Shown piece after piece: positions 7,683 through 14,711 of a stretch of 22,843 nucleotides of DNA (positions are counted from its first letter, which is position 1; every line of letters begins with the position of its first letter). Below the pieces are notes generated by a model. It had not been told where the DNA came from, did not search any database, and saw only the letters and a program-made list of their open reading frames with translations. The stretch is from NCBI GenBank assembly GCA_050485745.1, contig JBJHBY010000022.1, forward strand, positions 1 through 22,843, given 5' to 3'. The DNA is from JBJHBY01 sp050485745 (GTDB lineage: Bacteria > Pseudomonadota > Gammaproteobacteria > Pseudomonadales > CAMLJR01). Made by a program: the position numbers and the translations under genes.

Positions 7683-8534
7683 ATGGACATTCCCGACACC
7701 CTGCGCAGGGATATCGAGCACAGCGTGCGCTGGGCCCTGGCGGAGGACATTGGCGACGGCGATATCACCGCCGAACTGATCCCCGCCGGGACCATCGCCA
7801 GCGCGACCATCATCACCCGTGAGGCCGCGGTGATCTGCGGTCGCCCCTGGGTCGAGGAGGTGTTCCGCCAGATCGACCCGGCCGTGGCTCTCGATTGGCT
7901 GGTCGAGGACGGTGATGCCGTGCAAGCCGATCAGTTGCTGCTCAGGCTGCACGGCTGCGCCCGCAGCCTCCTCAGCGGCGAGCGCACGGCGCTGAACTTC
8001 CTGCAGACCCTGTCCGGCACCGCGACCACTGCCCGTGAGTACGCCCGTCTCGTGGCCGGCACCTCCGTCAAGGTCCTGGATACCCGCAAGACCCTGCCCG
8101 GACTGCGCAGCGCACAAAAGTATGCGGTGCGCTGCGGCGGCTGCCACAACCACCGCATCGGCCTGTTCGATGCTTTCCTGATCAAGGAAAACCATATCGC
8201 CGCCTGCGGTGGCATCGGAGCCGCCGTCGCCACCGCGCGGCGCAACCACCCCGGAAAGCCGGTCGAGGTGGAAGTCGAAACCCTGGAGGAGCTGGATCAG
8301 GCCCTGGCCGCCGGGGTGGACATCGTTATGCTGGATGAGTTTGATGCGGAGGCGATGCGCGAGGCAGTCAGCCGCGCACGCGGCCGCTGCAAGATCGAGG
8401 TATCCGGCAGTATTGATGCCGGACGCCTGCAGGAACTGGCGGACAGCGGTGTCGACTTCGTCTCCAGCGGCGCACTGACCAAGCACTGCCGGGCGGTGGA
8501 CCTGTCCATGCGACTGGCCACACTGCCGGGCTGA
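7683..8534 (+). CDS. nadC: Quinolinate phosphoribosyltransferase (nicotinate-nucleotide pyrophosphorylase)
   Basis: NadC converts quinolinate and PRPP to nicotinate mononucleotide, CO2 and PPi in de novo NAD synthesis. The 283-aa length is normal. Conserved parts include AEDIGDGDIT near residues 20-29, RTALNFLQTLSGTAT from Arg101, the quinolinate/PRPP-binding block DTRKTLPGLR (133-142), CGGCHNHRIGL (151-161) with FLIKENHI, VEVEVETLEEL, and the phosphate-binding C-terminus IEVSGSI and SSGALTKH. A Shine-Dalgarno GGAAG precedes the ATG. It is convergent with pilA, sharing a strong bidirectional terminator. nadC beside the pil genes is common in gammaproteobacteria. Confidence 0.97.
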   Translation: MDIPDTLRRDIEHSVRWALAEDIGDGDITAELIPAGTIASATIITREAAVICGRPWVEEVFRQIDPAVALDWLVEDGDAVQADQLLLRLHGCARSLLSGERTALNFLQTLSGTATTAREYARLVAGTSVKVLDTRKTLPGLRSAQKYAVRCGGCHNHRIGLFDAFLIKENHIAACGGIGAAVATARRNHPGKPVEVEVETLEELDQALAAGVDIVMLDEFDAEAMREAVSRARGRCKIEVSGSIDAGRLQELADSGVDFVSSGALTKHCRAVDLSMRLATLPG

Positions 8535-8550
8535 GAAGACTCCGGAAATG

Positions 8551-8576
8551 AAAAACCCCCGCCGGGGCGGGGGTTT
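8551..8576. terminator. Bidirectional rho-independent terminator between nadC and pilA
   Basis: AAACCCCCGCC (8553-8563) and GGCGGGGGTTT (8566-8576) are perfect reverse complements; the real loop would be about 6 nt. Read on the minus strand (after pilA) the stem ends in TTTTT; on the plus strand (after nadC) it ends in TTT, so it should work best for pilA. It starts 19 bp after the nadC stop. Confidence 0.88.
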
Positions 8577-8617
8577 CTGATCGAGCAGTGAAGATTACCC
8601 GATGACGTCAGCCCCAA

Positions 8618-9157
8618 TCAGGGATCGAGTTCGTCATCTTCATCATCGCCACCTTCAGCACCGGCAGCCAGTGCGGCCACATCATCGGCGCGGCAGGAGC
8701 CCGGCAGATACTTGGAGGCCAGGCCATCGCCAGGGCCACACTTCCAGCGTGAAACCTGACGACCCATGTGGTCGGCCACCGTCATCGGAGTAGCCCCATC
8801 GGAATCACGGAACGGCGCGAGAACAACGGACATGCCGTCAAAATCGGCACCCAACCCATCGGTACCGCGAAGCTCGATCACAACCACGCCATCGTCCGTG
8901 GTACGGACTTCCTCGACATACTGGGAAGGATTGCTTGCCTCGCAGCCCCAGTTACCCGCGCCCGGACCTTCGGAAGCAGACTGGTACACCTCGGTAATCG
9001 AGGTGCGGCAGGCGGAGCCGGCCAGGATCACTTCAGACATCTTGGCGCGAACGGTGTAGTCCTGGTAGGCAGGCAGTGCCACCGCGGCCAGGATACCGAT
9101 GATCGCGATCACGATCATCAGTTCGATCAGGGTAAAACCTTGCTGAACCTTTTTCAT
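8618..9157 (-). CDS. pilA: Type IV major pilin PilA with acidic C-terminal tail
   Basis: The 179-aa prepilin has the short leader MKKVQQG, cut by PilD before FTLIELMIVIAIIGILAAVA, with the conserved Glu at mature position 5. Mature length is about 172. Four cysteines (50, 72, 140, 155) allow the usual C-terminal loop disulfide (RWKC...LPGSC) plus a probable second, Cys50-Cys72. Most pilins of this kind end just after the last cysteine motif. Here residues 157-179 add a tail with seven Asp, three Glu and no basic residue. The ATG at 9157 is preferred over an upstream GTG at 9166 because GGAG sits 8 bases before the ATG. It is divergent from pilB and likely sigma-54 dependent (see 9257-9272). 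Confidence 0.95.
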   Translation of the reverse strand: MKKVQQGFTLIELMIVIAIIGILAAVALPAYQDYTVRAKMSEVILAGSACRTSITEVYQSASEGPGAGNWGCEASNPSQYVEEVRTTDDGVVVIELRGTDGLGADFDGMSVVLAPFRDSDGATPMTVADHMGRQVSRWKCGPGDGLASKYLPGSCRADDVAALAAGAEGGDDEDDELDP

Positions 9158-9256
9158 GTCAGTCACTCCGCTGTGTGAGCAATCGTCTGTTCGTCTGGTT
9201 TATAGAGCAGCTCTGGTTCCGATGGCGGCCTTGCCAGCGCTGTTGCCCGAAAACAA

Positions 9257-9272
9257 TTCACGGAGCGTGCCA
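9257..9272 (-). promoter_or_regulatory. Candidate sigma-54 (RpoN) promoter of pilA
   Basis: On the minus strand TGGCACG (9272-9266) matches the RpoN -24 element perfectly. After the standard 4-base spacer GTGAA (9261-9257) stands where TTGCW is expected, so the -12 element is degenerate. Transcription would start near 9247, giving an untranslated leader of about 90 nt. pilA genes in Pseudomonas-like bacteria are typically RpoN/PilR controlled, which supports the call despite the weak -12. Confidence 0.5.
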
Positions 9273-9369
9273 GAATCATCAGGCGATTGTTTTTTCAGGA
9301 AAAGTGGTTTTTTACCCGGCTTCAGTGAACCGCGCCGGCCACAGGATGCCTGCCGCAAACCGGCCACTA

Positions 9370-9386
9370 CTGACAATTTTTGTCAG
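9370..9386. promoter_or_regulatory. TGACA/TGTCA palindrome, possible activator (PilR-type) site
   Basis: CTGACAA-TTT-TTGTCAG is a perfect 7-bp-arm palindrome about 100 bp upstream of the candidate pilA -24 element, the usual distance for a sigma-54 enhancer site. Each arm carries a TGTC core, the element reported for P. aeruginosa PilR sites. No pilS/pilR genes are in the window. Confidence 0.4.
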
Positions 9387-9532
9387 CCCGCGCCGGGCGA
9401 CACCGTGATCCCGGCCTCATCCCGGCATGAACCGGGCCGCCCCGCGGCGAGCACTTGCTATACTTGCTGCTGGCCCGGAAAGGTTCAGATTCAGGGTCAG
9501 CAGCCGCCCTCTTGCCCGCAACAGGACCCAGC

Positions 9533-11257
9533 ATGTCAAGTGGAACCCCGGTAGCCCTCAGCGGCCTGGCCCGGCGCCTGGTCAGGGACAATGTCCTCAG
9601 CGAGGATGTCGCCCGCGACGCCCTGCAGGCGGCGGCCCGCGACAAGAAGCCCTACGTTTCCTATCTGGTGGAGAGGCAGCTGGCCGACGGACTGCTGATC
9701 GCCGAAGCGGCGTCGGACGAATTCGGCACCCCCCTGTTCGATCTCAGCGCTTTTGACACCAATCAGGTCCCGAAAGGCCTGGTGGACGTCAAGCTGGTGC
9801 AGAAACACCATACGGTGCCCCTGTACAAGCGCGGCAACCGCCTGTTCATCGCCGTCTCCGACCCTACCAACCTGCGCGCCATTGACGAAATCAAGTTCCA
9901 CACCGGGGTCAACACCGAGGCGATCCTGGTCGACGAACGCCAGCTCGCCGCGGCCATTACCAAGTACGTCGAGGTCAACGAGACTCCGCTGGGCGCCGAG
10001 CTGGGGGGGCTGGACGACGCCTCCCTGGAAGACCTGGATATCGAGGCCATAGACGACGATGCCCGGGACAAGGACACCGGCAGTGCGGAGGCGGACGAGA
10101 CCCCGATCGTGCGTTTCGTCAACAAGGTGCTGGTGGATGCGATCAAGACCGGGGCTTCGGACATCCACTTCGAGCCCTACGAACGCAGCTACCGGGTGCG
10201 CTTTCGCACCGATGGCATCCTGCACGAAGTGACGCGCCCCCCGGTCAACCTGGGCATGCGTCTCGCCGCTCGCCTCAAGGTCATGTCGCAGATGGACATT
10301 TCAGAGCGGCGCGTACCCCAGGACGGGCGCATCAAGATGAAGCTGTCCAAGACCCGCGCCATCGACTTCCGGGTCAACACCCTGCCCACCCTCTGGGGCG
10401 AGAAAGTAGTGCTGCGGATTCTCGACCCGTCCAGCGCCAGGATGGGCATCGACGCCCTCGGCTACGAGCCGGAGCAAAAGGAATTATACATGCGCGCCCT
10501 GGATCAGCCCCAGGGCATGATCCTGGTCACCGGGCCCACCGGCAGCGGTAAAACCGTGTCCCTGTACACCGGTCTGAACATCCTCAATACCAACGAGCGC
10601 AACATCTCCACCGCGGAGGATCCAGTGGAGATCAACCTCGAGGGGATCAACCAGGTCAACGTCAACACCCGGGTCGGCCTGACCTTCGCCGAGGCCCTGC
10701 GCTCCTTCCTGCGCCAGGACCCTGACGTGATCATGGTCGGGGAGATCCGCGACCTGGAAACCGCGGAGATCGCCATCAAGGCCGCCCAGACCGGCCACCT
10801 GGTGCTCTCGACCCTGCACACCAACAGTGCCCCCGAGACGATTACCCGCCTGCTCAACATGGGGGTGGCCCCCTTCAACGTGGCCACCTCGGTCAACCTG
10901 ATCATCGCCCAGCGCCTGGCCCGGCGCCTGTGCGGTCATTGTGCCGCACCGGCGGACATCCCCAGGGAGGCCCTGCTCAGGGAGGGCTTCACCGAGGCGA
11001 TGCTGGAAACCGCGACTATAATGAAGCCCGTGGGCTGCCCCAAGTGCCTCAACGGCTACAAGGGCCGCGTGGGTATTTATGAAGTGGTTCGCATCACCCC
11101 GAAAATCTCCCGGATTATCATGGAAGAAGGCAACTCCATCGATATTGCCGATGCCGCCCGGGAAGCCGGCTTCAACGACCTGCGTACCTCGGCGCTGGTC
11201 AAATGCGCCGCCGGGGTGACCAGCCTCGAGGAAGTCAACCGCGTGACAAAGGACTAA
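9533..11257 (+). CDS. pilB: Type IV pilus extension ATPase PilB
   Basis: PilB is the hexameric cytoplasmic ATPase that powers pilus extension. The product is 574 aa (family about 565-570). N-terminal MshEN/GspE-N regions cover roughly residues 1-150, followed by an acidic linker at 160-180. Walker A is GPTGSGKT (334-341), the Asp box is ISTAEDPVE near 358-366, Walker B is DPDVIMVGEIRD near 396-407, and the His box is TGHLVLSTLHTNSA near 420-433. Two CxxC pairs (Cys467/470 and Cys502/505) form the expected zinc site. The ATG at 9533 follows an AGGA; the frame is open upstream to 9455, but the shorter start matches family length better. First gene of pilB-pilC-pilD; 6 bp separate it from pilC. 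Confidence 0.97.
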   Translation: MSSGTPVALSGLARRLVRDNVLSEDVARDALQAAARDKKPYVSYLVERQLADGLLIAEAASDEFGTPLFDLSAFDTNQVPKGLVDVKLVQKHHTVPLYKRGNRLFIAVSDPTNLRAIDEIKFHTGVNTEAILVDERQLAAAITKYVEVNETPLGAELGGLDDASLEDLDIEAIDDDARDKDTGSAEADETPIVRFVNKVLVDAIKTGASDIHFEPYERSYRVRFRTDGILHEVTRPPVNLGMRLAARLKVMSQMDISERRVPQDGRIKMKLSKTRAIDFRVNTLPTLWGEKVVLRILDPSSARMGIDALGYEPEQKELYMRALDQPQGMILVTGPTGSGKTVSLYTGLNILNTNERNISTAEDPVEINLEGINQVNVNTRVGLTFAEALRSFLRQDPDVIMVGEIRDLETAEIAIKAAQTGHLVLSTLHTNSAPETITRLLNMGVAPFNVATSVNLIIAQRLARRLCGHCAAPADIPREALLREGFTEAMLETATIMKPVGCPKCLNGYKGRVGIYEVVRITPKISRIIMEEGNSIDIADAAREAGFNDLRTSALVKCAAGVTSLEEVNRVTKD

Positions 11258-11263
11258 CCGGCC

Positions 11264-12484
11264 ATGGCCACGAGCACCGCCAAGAGCTACACCTATGTCT
11301 GGCAAGGGGTGGATCGCCAGGGACGCCCCACCAAGGGGGAGTCACAGGGCGCCAATCAGGCGCTGGTCAAGGCACAGCTGCGCAAGCAGGGCATCGTGCC
11401 GAAGAGCGTCAAGCGCAAGGCACAGCCCCTGTTCGGCGGCACCAGGAAGCGCATCACCGCGGCGGACATCTGTATCTTCACCCGCCAGCTGGCCACCATG
11501 ATGAAAGCGGGCGTCCCCCTGGTGCAAAGCTTCGAGGTGGTGGCCGACGGCCTCGAGAATCCGAGCATGCGCGACCTGGTGCGCCAGATCCAGGCGGACG
11601 TCTCCTCGGGTACGGCCTTCGCCGCGTCGATCGAGAAGCATCCCAAGTATTTCGATGAACTGTTCTGCAACCTGGTCGCCGCTGGCGAGCAGGCGGGCAC
11701 CCTGGAGTCGATGCTCGACCGCATCGCCACCTACAAGGAAAAGACCGAGGCACTGAAGGCGAAGATCAAGAAAGCGATGACCTATCCCGTTGCCGTCGTG
11801 GTGGTGGCCATCGTGGTCACCGGTATCCTGCTGGTCAAGGTCGTGCCCACCTTCGCAGAAACCTTCAGCGGCTTCGGCGCCGACCTCCCCGCCTTCACCC
11901 TGATGGTGCTGAACCTCTCGGAGTTCGTGCAGGCCTGGTGGTTCATCATTGTGCTCGGCATCATCGGGGTGGTCGTCAGCATGGGCCAGGGGCGCAGGCG
12001 CTCCCGTGCCTTCCGCGAGACCACCGATCGACTGCTGCTGCGAGTACCCATTATCGGCGAGATCGTCTACCAGTCGATCATCGCCCGCTTCGCCCGCACC
12101 CTGTCCACGACCTTCTCTGCGGGCGTTCCCCTGGTGGACGCCCTGGAGTCGGTGGCCGGCGCCGCAGGCAGCGTGCCCTATCACGATGCCATCCTGCGTA
12201 TTCGCGACGACGTCACCTCGGGGCAGCCCCTGTTCACCTCCATTCGCAGCACGGAGATGTTTCCCAACATGCTGCTGCAGATGGTCGCCATCGGTGAGGA
12301 GTCGGGCGCCCTCGATGACATGCTGGAAAAGGTCGCAACCCACTATGAGGACGCGGTCGACAACATGGTCGACGGCCTCACCGCCCTGCTGGAGCCGATG
12401 ATCATGGCGGTCCTCGGGGTGCTGATCGGCGGCCTGATGATCGCCATGTACCTGCCAATCTTCATGCTTGGCTCGGTGATCTGA
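11264..12484 (+). CDS. pilC: Type IV pilus inner-membrane platform protein PilC
   Basis: PilC is the polytopic inner-membrane platform on which PilB acts. The 406-aa product contains the two tandem T2SF/GspF domains: the first around residues 70-195 (starting near ADICIFTRQLATMMKAGVPL), the second around 270-400 (starting near IARFARTLSTTFSAGVPLVD). Hydrophobic membrane spans are visible near residues 170-195, 222-240 and 375-402. An AAGGA motif overlapping the pilB end serves as ribosome binding site. It lies between pilB (6 bp) and pilD (4 bp), so the three genes are almost surely one transcript. Confidence 0.97.
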   Translation: MATSTAKSYTYVWQGVDRQGRPTKGESQGANQALVKAQLRKQGIVPKSVKRKAQPLFGGTRKRITAADICIFTRQLATMMKAGVPLVQSFEVVADGLENPSMRDLVRQIQADVSSGTAFAASIEKHPKYFDELFCNLVAAGEQAGTLESMLDRIATYKEKTEALKAKIKKAMTYPVAVVVVAIVVTGILLVKVVPTFAETFSGFGADLPAFTLMVLNLSEFVQAWWFIIVLGIIGVVVSMGQGRRRSRAFRETTDRLLLRVPIIGEIVYQSIIARFARTLSTTFSAGVPLVDALESVAGAAGSVPYHDAILRIRDDVTSGQPLFTSIRSTEMFPNMLLQMVAIGEESGALDDMLEKVATHYEDAVDNMVDGLTALLEPMIMAVLGVLIGGLMIAMYLPIFMLGSVI

Positions 12485-12488
12485 GCCC

Positions 12489-13382
12489 GTGCCACTGCAG
12501 GACCTGATGGCCACCTGGCCGGGCCTGTGGCCTGCGCTCGCCCTGTTGTTCGGCCTGCTGGTCGGCAGCTTTCTCAATGTGGTGATCTACCGCCTGCCAC
12601 GTCAGCTGCAGGCAGAGTGGCGCAGCGAAAGCCGCGCCCTGCTCGAGCTCGAACCCGCACCGGGGCAGGAGGATGCCGCTGCCACCAGCACCTTTAACAT
12701 CGCCTTCCCCGCCTCCCATTGCCCCCACTGCCAGGCTCCCATCAAGGCCTGGCACAACGTGCCGATCATCAGCTTTCTGTTGCTGCGCGGCCGCTGCGCC
12801 CACTGCAACGCGGCCATCGGATGGCGCTATCCCGTGGTCGAGGCGCTGGCCGGCGTTGGCGCGGCGCTGATCGCCCTGTGGCTGGGCTGGACCCCACAGG
12901 CGGTCGCCGCCATCCTGCTGACCTGGGCGCTGCTCGCCCTGAGCGCCATCGATATCGACCATCAACTGCTGCCGGACCGCGTCACCCTGCCCCTGCTGTG
13001 GCTCGGCCTGGCGCTCAACAGCGCCGGGCTGTTCACCGGGCTGCAGGATGCCGTCTGGGGTGCGATTGCGGGGTATCTGAGCCTGTGGCTGGTGTTCCAT
13101 GCCTTCCGCCTGCTCACCGGCAAGGAGGGCATGGGCTACGGCGACTTCAAGCTGCTGGCGGCGCTCGGTGCCTGGCTGGGCTGGCAGTTGCTGCCCTTGA
13201 TCATCCTGCTCTCGTCACTGGTCGGAGCGCTCTGCGGTGCGATGTTGCTGATGCTGCAGGGTCGTGATCGCGCCACCCCGATTCCATTCGGCCCCTATCT
13301 GGCTGCGGCGGGCTGGATCGCGCTACTGTGGGGCGACCAACTGATCAGCCAGTATCTGCAGTTTGCCGGCCTGGGGTCTTGA
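12489..13382 (+). CDS. pilD: Prepilin leader peptidase / N-methyltransferase PilD
   Basis: PilD cleaves type IV prepilin leaders and N-methylates the new terminal Phe; its substrate PilA is encoded 3.3 kb away. The 297-aa integral membrane protein begins with GTG; MPLQDLMATWPGLW and the following GLLVGSFLNVVIYRLP align with known PilD N-termini, so GTG at 12489 is favoured over the internal ATG (Met7). A cytoplasmic zinc loop carries Cys78, Cys81, Cys103 and Cys106. The aspartyl protease residues are Asp155 (SAIDID) and Asp219 (GYGDFK), both offset by six from my recollection of P. aeruginosa D149/D213. About eight hydrophobic spans are visible. Convergent with yacG, only 35 bp apart. Confidence 0.97.
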   Translation: MPLQDLMATWPGLWPALALLFGLLVGSFLNVVIYRLPRQLQAEWRSESRALLELEPAPGQEDAAATSTFNIAFPASHCPHCQAPIKAWHNVPIISFLLLRGRCAHCNAAIGWRYPVVEALAGVGAALIALWLGWTPQAVAAILLTWALLALSAIDIDHQLLPDRVTLPLLWLGLALNSAGLFTGLQDAVWGAIAGYLSLWLVFHAFRLLTGKEGMGYGDFKLLAALGAWLGWQLLPLIILLSSLVGALCGAMLLMLQGRDRATPIPFGPYLAAAGWIALLWGDQLISQYLQFAGLGS

Positions 13383-13417
13383 GTGGCACCCGCATCGCCC
13401 CGAAACAGGCAAGGCGC

Positions 13418-13618
13418 TCAGTCCGCGTCAGGCAGATCCCCGGAGAGCAGGTCATCGTAGGTGGTATCACCTCCGATGCGGTGCTCCTCATTGGCCCAAC
13501 CGACGAAATCCTGGTCCTTGCAGCGGCTTGAACAGAAGGGGCGGAAGGGGTTGGCAGGGTCCCAGGTCAGGCTTGTACCGCAACCCGGGCAACGCAGGCG
13601 TGGCGACTTCCGGCTCAT
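13418..13618 (-). CDS. yacG: DNA gyrase inhibitor / zinc-binding protein YacG
   Basis: YacG is a small zinc protein that in E. coli binds GyrB and inhibits gyrase. The 66-aa product has the expected zinc ligands Cys10, Cys13, Cys29 and Cys33 (CPGCG...FCSSRC), followed by the conserved KDQDFVGWANEEHRI helix region and an acidic tail. Its ATG overlaps the coaE stop as ATGA, so it is translationally coupled, the usual gammaproteobacterial coaE-yacG arrangement. It is the last gene of the argJ-mutT-coaE-yacG unit. Confidence 0.95.
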   Translation of the reverse strand: MSRKSPRLRCPGCGTSLTWDPANPFRPFCSSRCKDQDFVGWANEEHRIGGDTTYDDLLSGDLPDAD

Positions 13619-14241
13619 GGCGAGACCTCCGGCGCTGCACTGGCCGACCTCCCGCGGGCCAGATCAAGATAGCGCCGGTGCAGGCGCTGCACCTGCCCGT
13701 CCAGCGCCGCCTCTTCACCACTGTTGTCGATCACGTCATCCGCCCGGGCCAGGCGCTGTTCGCGGCTGGCCTGACTGGCCATGATACGGCGCACCTGCAC
13801 GGCGTCATTGGTATCGCGCTGCATGGTGCGCTGCAGCTGCACCGACTCGGGCACGTCCACGACCAGCACACGCTGGCACAGGACATGCTGCCCGGATTCC
13901 ACCAGCAGGGGTGAAACCAGGATGGCGTAGGGGCTGCGTGCAGCTGCCAGCTGGCGCAGAAGCTCCTCGCCGATAAGCGGATGCAGCAAGGCCTCAAGCC
14001 ACAGCTTTGCGTCCGGATCACTGAAGATCCGCTGGCGCAGGGCGGCGCGATCAAGCTGCTCGCCCTGCATCACACCCTCCCCGAAATGCTCACGAATCGC
14101 GTCCAGCGCGGGCGTGCCCGGCTCGACCACCTCACGCGCGACGACGTCGGCGTCGATCACATCGACCCCGAGTGCGGCAAAGCGGCGGGTCACGGCACTC
14201 TTGCCGCTGCCAATACCCCCGGTAACACCAATGACCAGCAT
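13615..14241 (-). CDS. coaE: Dephospho-CoA kinase CoaE
   Basis: CoaE phosphorylates dephospho-CoA at the 3'-hydroxyl, the last step of CoA synthesis. The product is 208 aa (E. coli 206). The P-loop GGIGSGKS is at residues 8-15, followed by VDVIDADVVAREVVEPG, the HPLI motif, and the lid region with RDTNDAVQVRRIMASQASREQR. The ATG at 14241 is preceded by GGGAGGA at ideal spacing; the frame stays open upstream to 14382, but that extension lies in mutT and has no family match. 20 bp follow the mutT stop; the gene overlaps yacG by 4 bp. Confidence 0.96.
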   Translation of the reverse strand: MLVIGVTGGIGSGKSAVTRRFAALGVDVIDADVVAREVVEPGTPALDAIREHFGEGVMQGEQLDRAALRQRIFSDPDAKLWLEALLHPLIGEELLRQLAAARSPYAILVSPLLVESGQHVLCQRVLVVDVPESVQLQRTMQRDTNDAVQVRRIMASQASREQRLARADDVIDNSGEEAALDGQVQRLHRRYLDLARGRSASAAPEVSP

Positions 14242-14261
14242 CGCGTCCTCCCAGCGTCGGA

Positions 14262-14711
14262 TCAGTCGGGCAATAATGCCCGGGATTCCCGGCGCAGGCG
14301 CCCGGACTGCAGCACCGCCTCGAGAACAGGGCGGTTCGCGGCGGGAAAGTCCAGGGCGCGGATCGCGTCCGCACCCACCCAACGAACCCGCTGGCCCTCG
14401 AGCCCACGGGGCTGTCCCTCAAAGGCACTCACCCACCAGACATCCAACAGCACGCGGCGATCGCCGTAGTCGTGGCGAACCTCGAGCAGGGGCGACACTT
14501 CGAGCACCCGGATGGACAGCTCCTCGCGCAGTTCCCTGGCGAGCGCCTCGGACACCGTCTCACCGGCCTCGACCTTGCCGCCGGGGAACTCCCAAAGGCC
14601 GCCCTGGTGCGCAGCCGCATGACGCAGGGACACCAGCACCCGGCCCTGCCGGTCCAGTACCACACCAACGGCAACGTGCAGGGAAGGCGGCTCAGCTGCG
14701 GTAGTCGGCAT
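14262..14711 (-). CDS. mutT: MutT-like Nudix hydrolase (8-oxo-dGTP diphosphatase)
   Basis: The probable role is hydrolysis of oxidised dGTP to the monophosphate, preventing A:T to C:G mutations. The 149-aa product carries a Nudix box at residues 45-67 (GKVEAGE then RELREELSI), with the metal-binding RE and EE in place. The usual Gly near the end of the box is Ser66, a mild deviation. A C-terminal WVGADAIRALDFPAANRPVL segment matches the MutT class (E. coli ends its domain with a similar FPPANEPVI-type motif). The start is uncertain: ATG 14711 overlaps the argJ end by 20 bp without a clear Shine-Dalgarno; ATGs at 14723 and 14729 are alternatives. The position between argJ/secA and coaE supports MutT over other Nudix enzymes. 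Confidence 0.88.
   Translation of the reverse strand: MPTTAAEPPSLHVAVGVVLDRQGRVLVSLRHAAAHQGGLWEFPGGKVEAGETVSEALARELREELSIRVLEVSPLLEVRHDYGDRRVLLDVWWVSAFEGQPRGLEGQRVRWVGADAIRALDFPAANRPVLEAVLQSGRLRRESRALLPD

Larger units (their letters stand above)
9158..9532. other. pilA-pilB divergent intergenic region (375 bp)
   Basis: This region has no credible gene. It holds the pilA Shine-Dalgarno, the sigma-54-like site, A/T tracts T6 (9290-9295), A4 (9300-9303) and T6 (9308-9313) spaced about 9 bp centre to centre, and a palindrome at 9370-9386. On the pilB side the only promoter hint is TATACT at 9459-9464, inside a tandem ACTTGCT repeat (9453-9459 and 9462-9468), with no good -35. Confidence 0.6.

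Noticed and set aside
8535..8617. tRNA gene between nadC and pilA, as found near pilA in some Pseudomonas
   Set aside because: Only 83 bp remain, mostly occupied by the terminator; no cloverleaf or T-loop motif is present.
9175..9408. Small plus-strand open frame in the pilA-pilB region
   Set aside because: It has no ribosome binding site or recognisable domain, and its span contains the pilA promoter signals.
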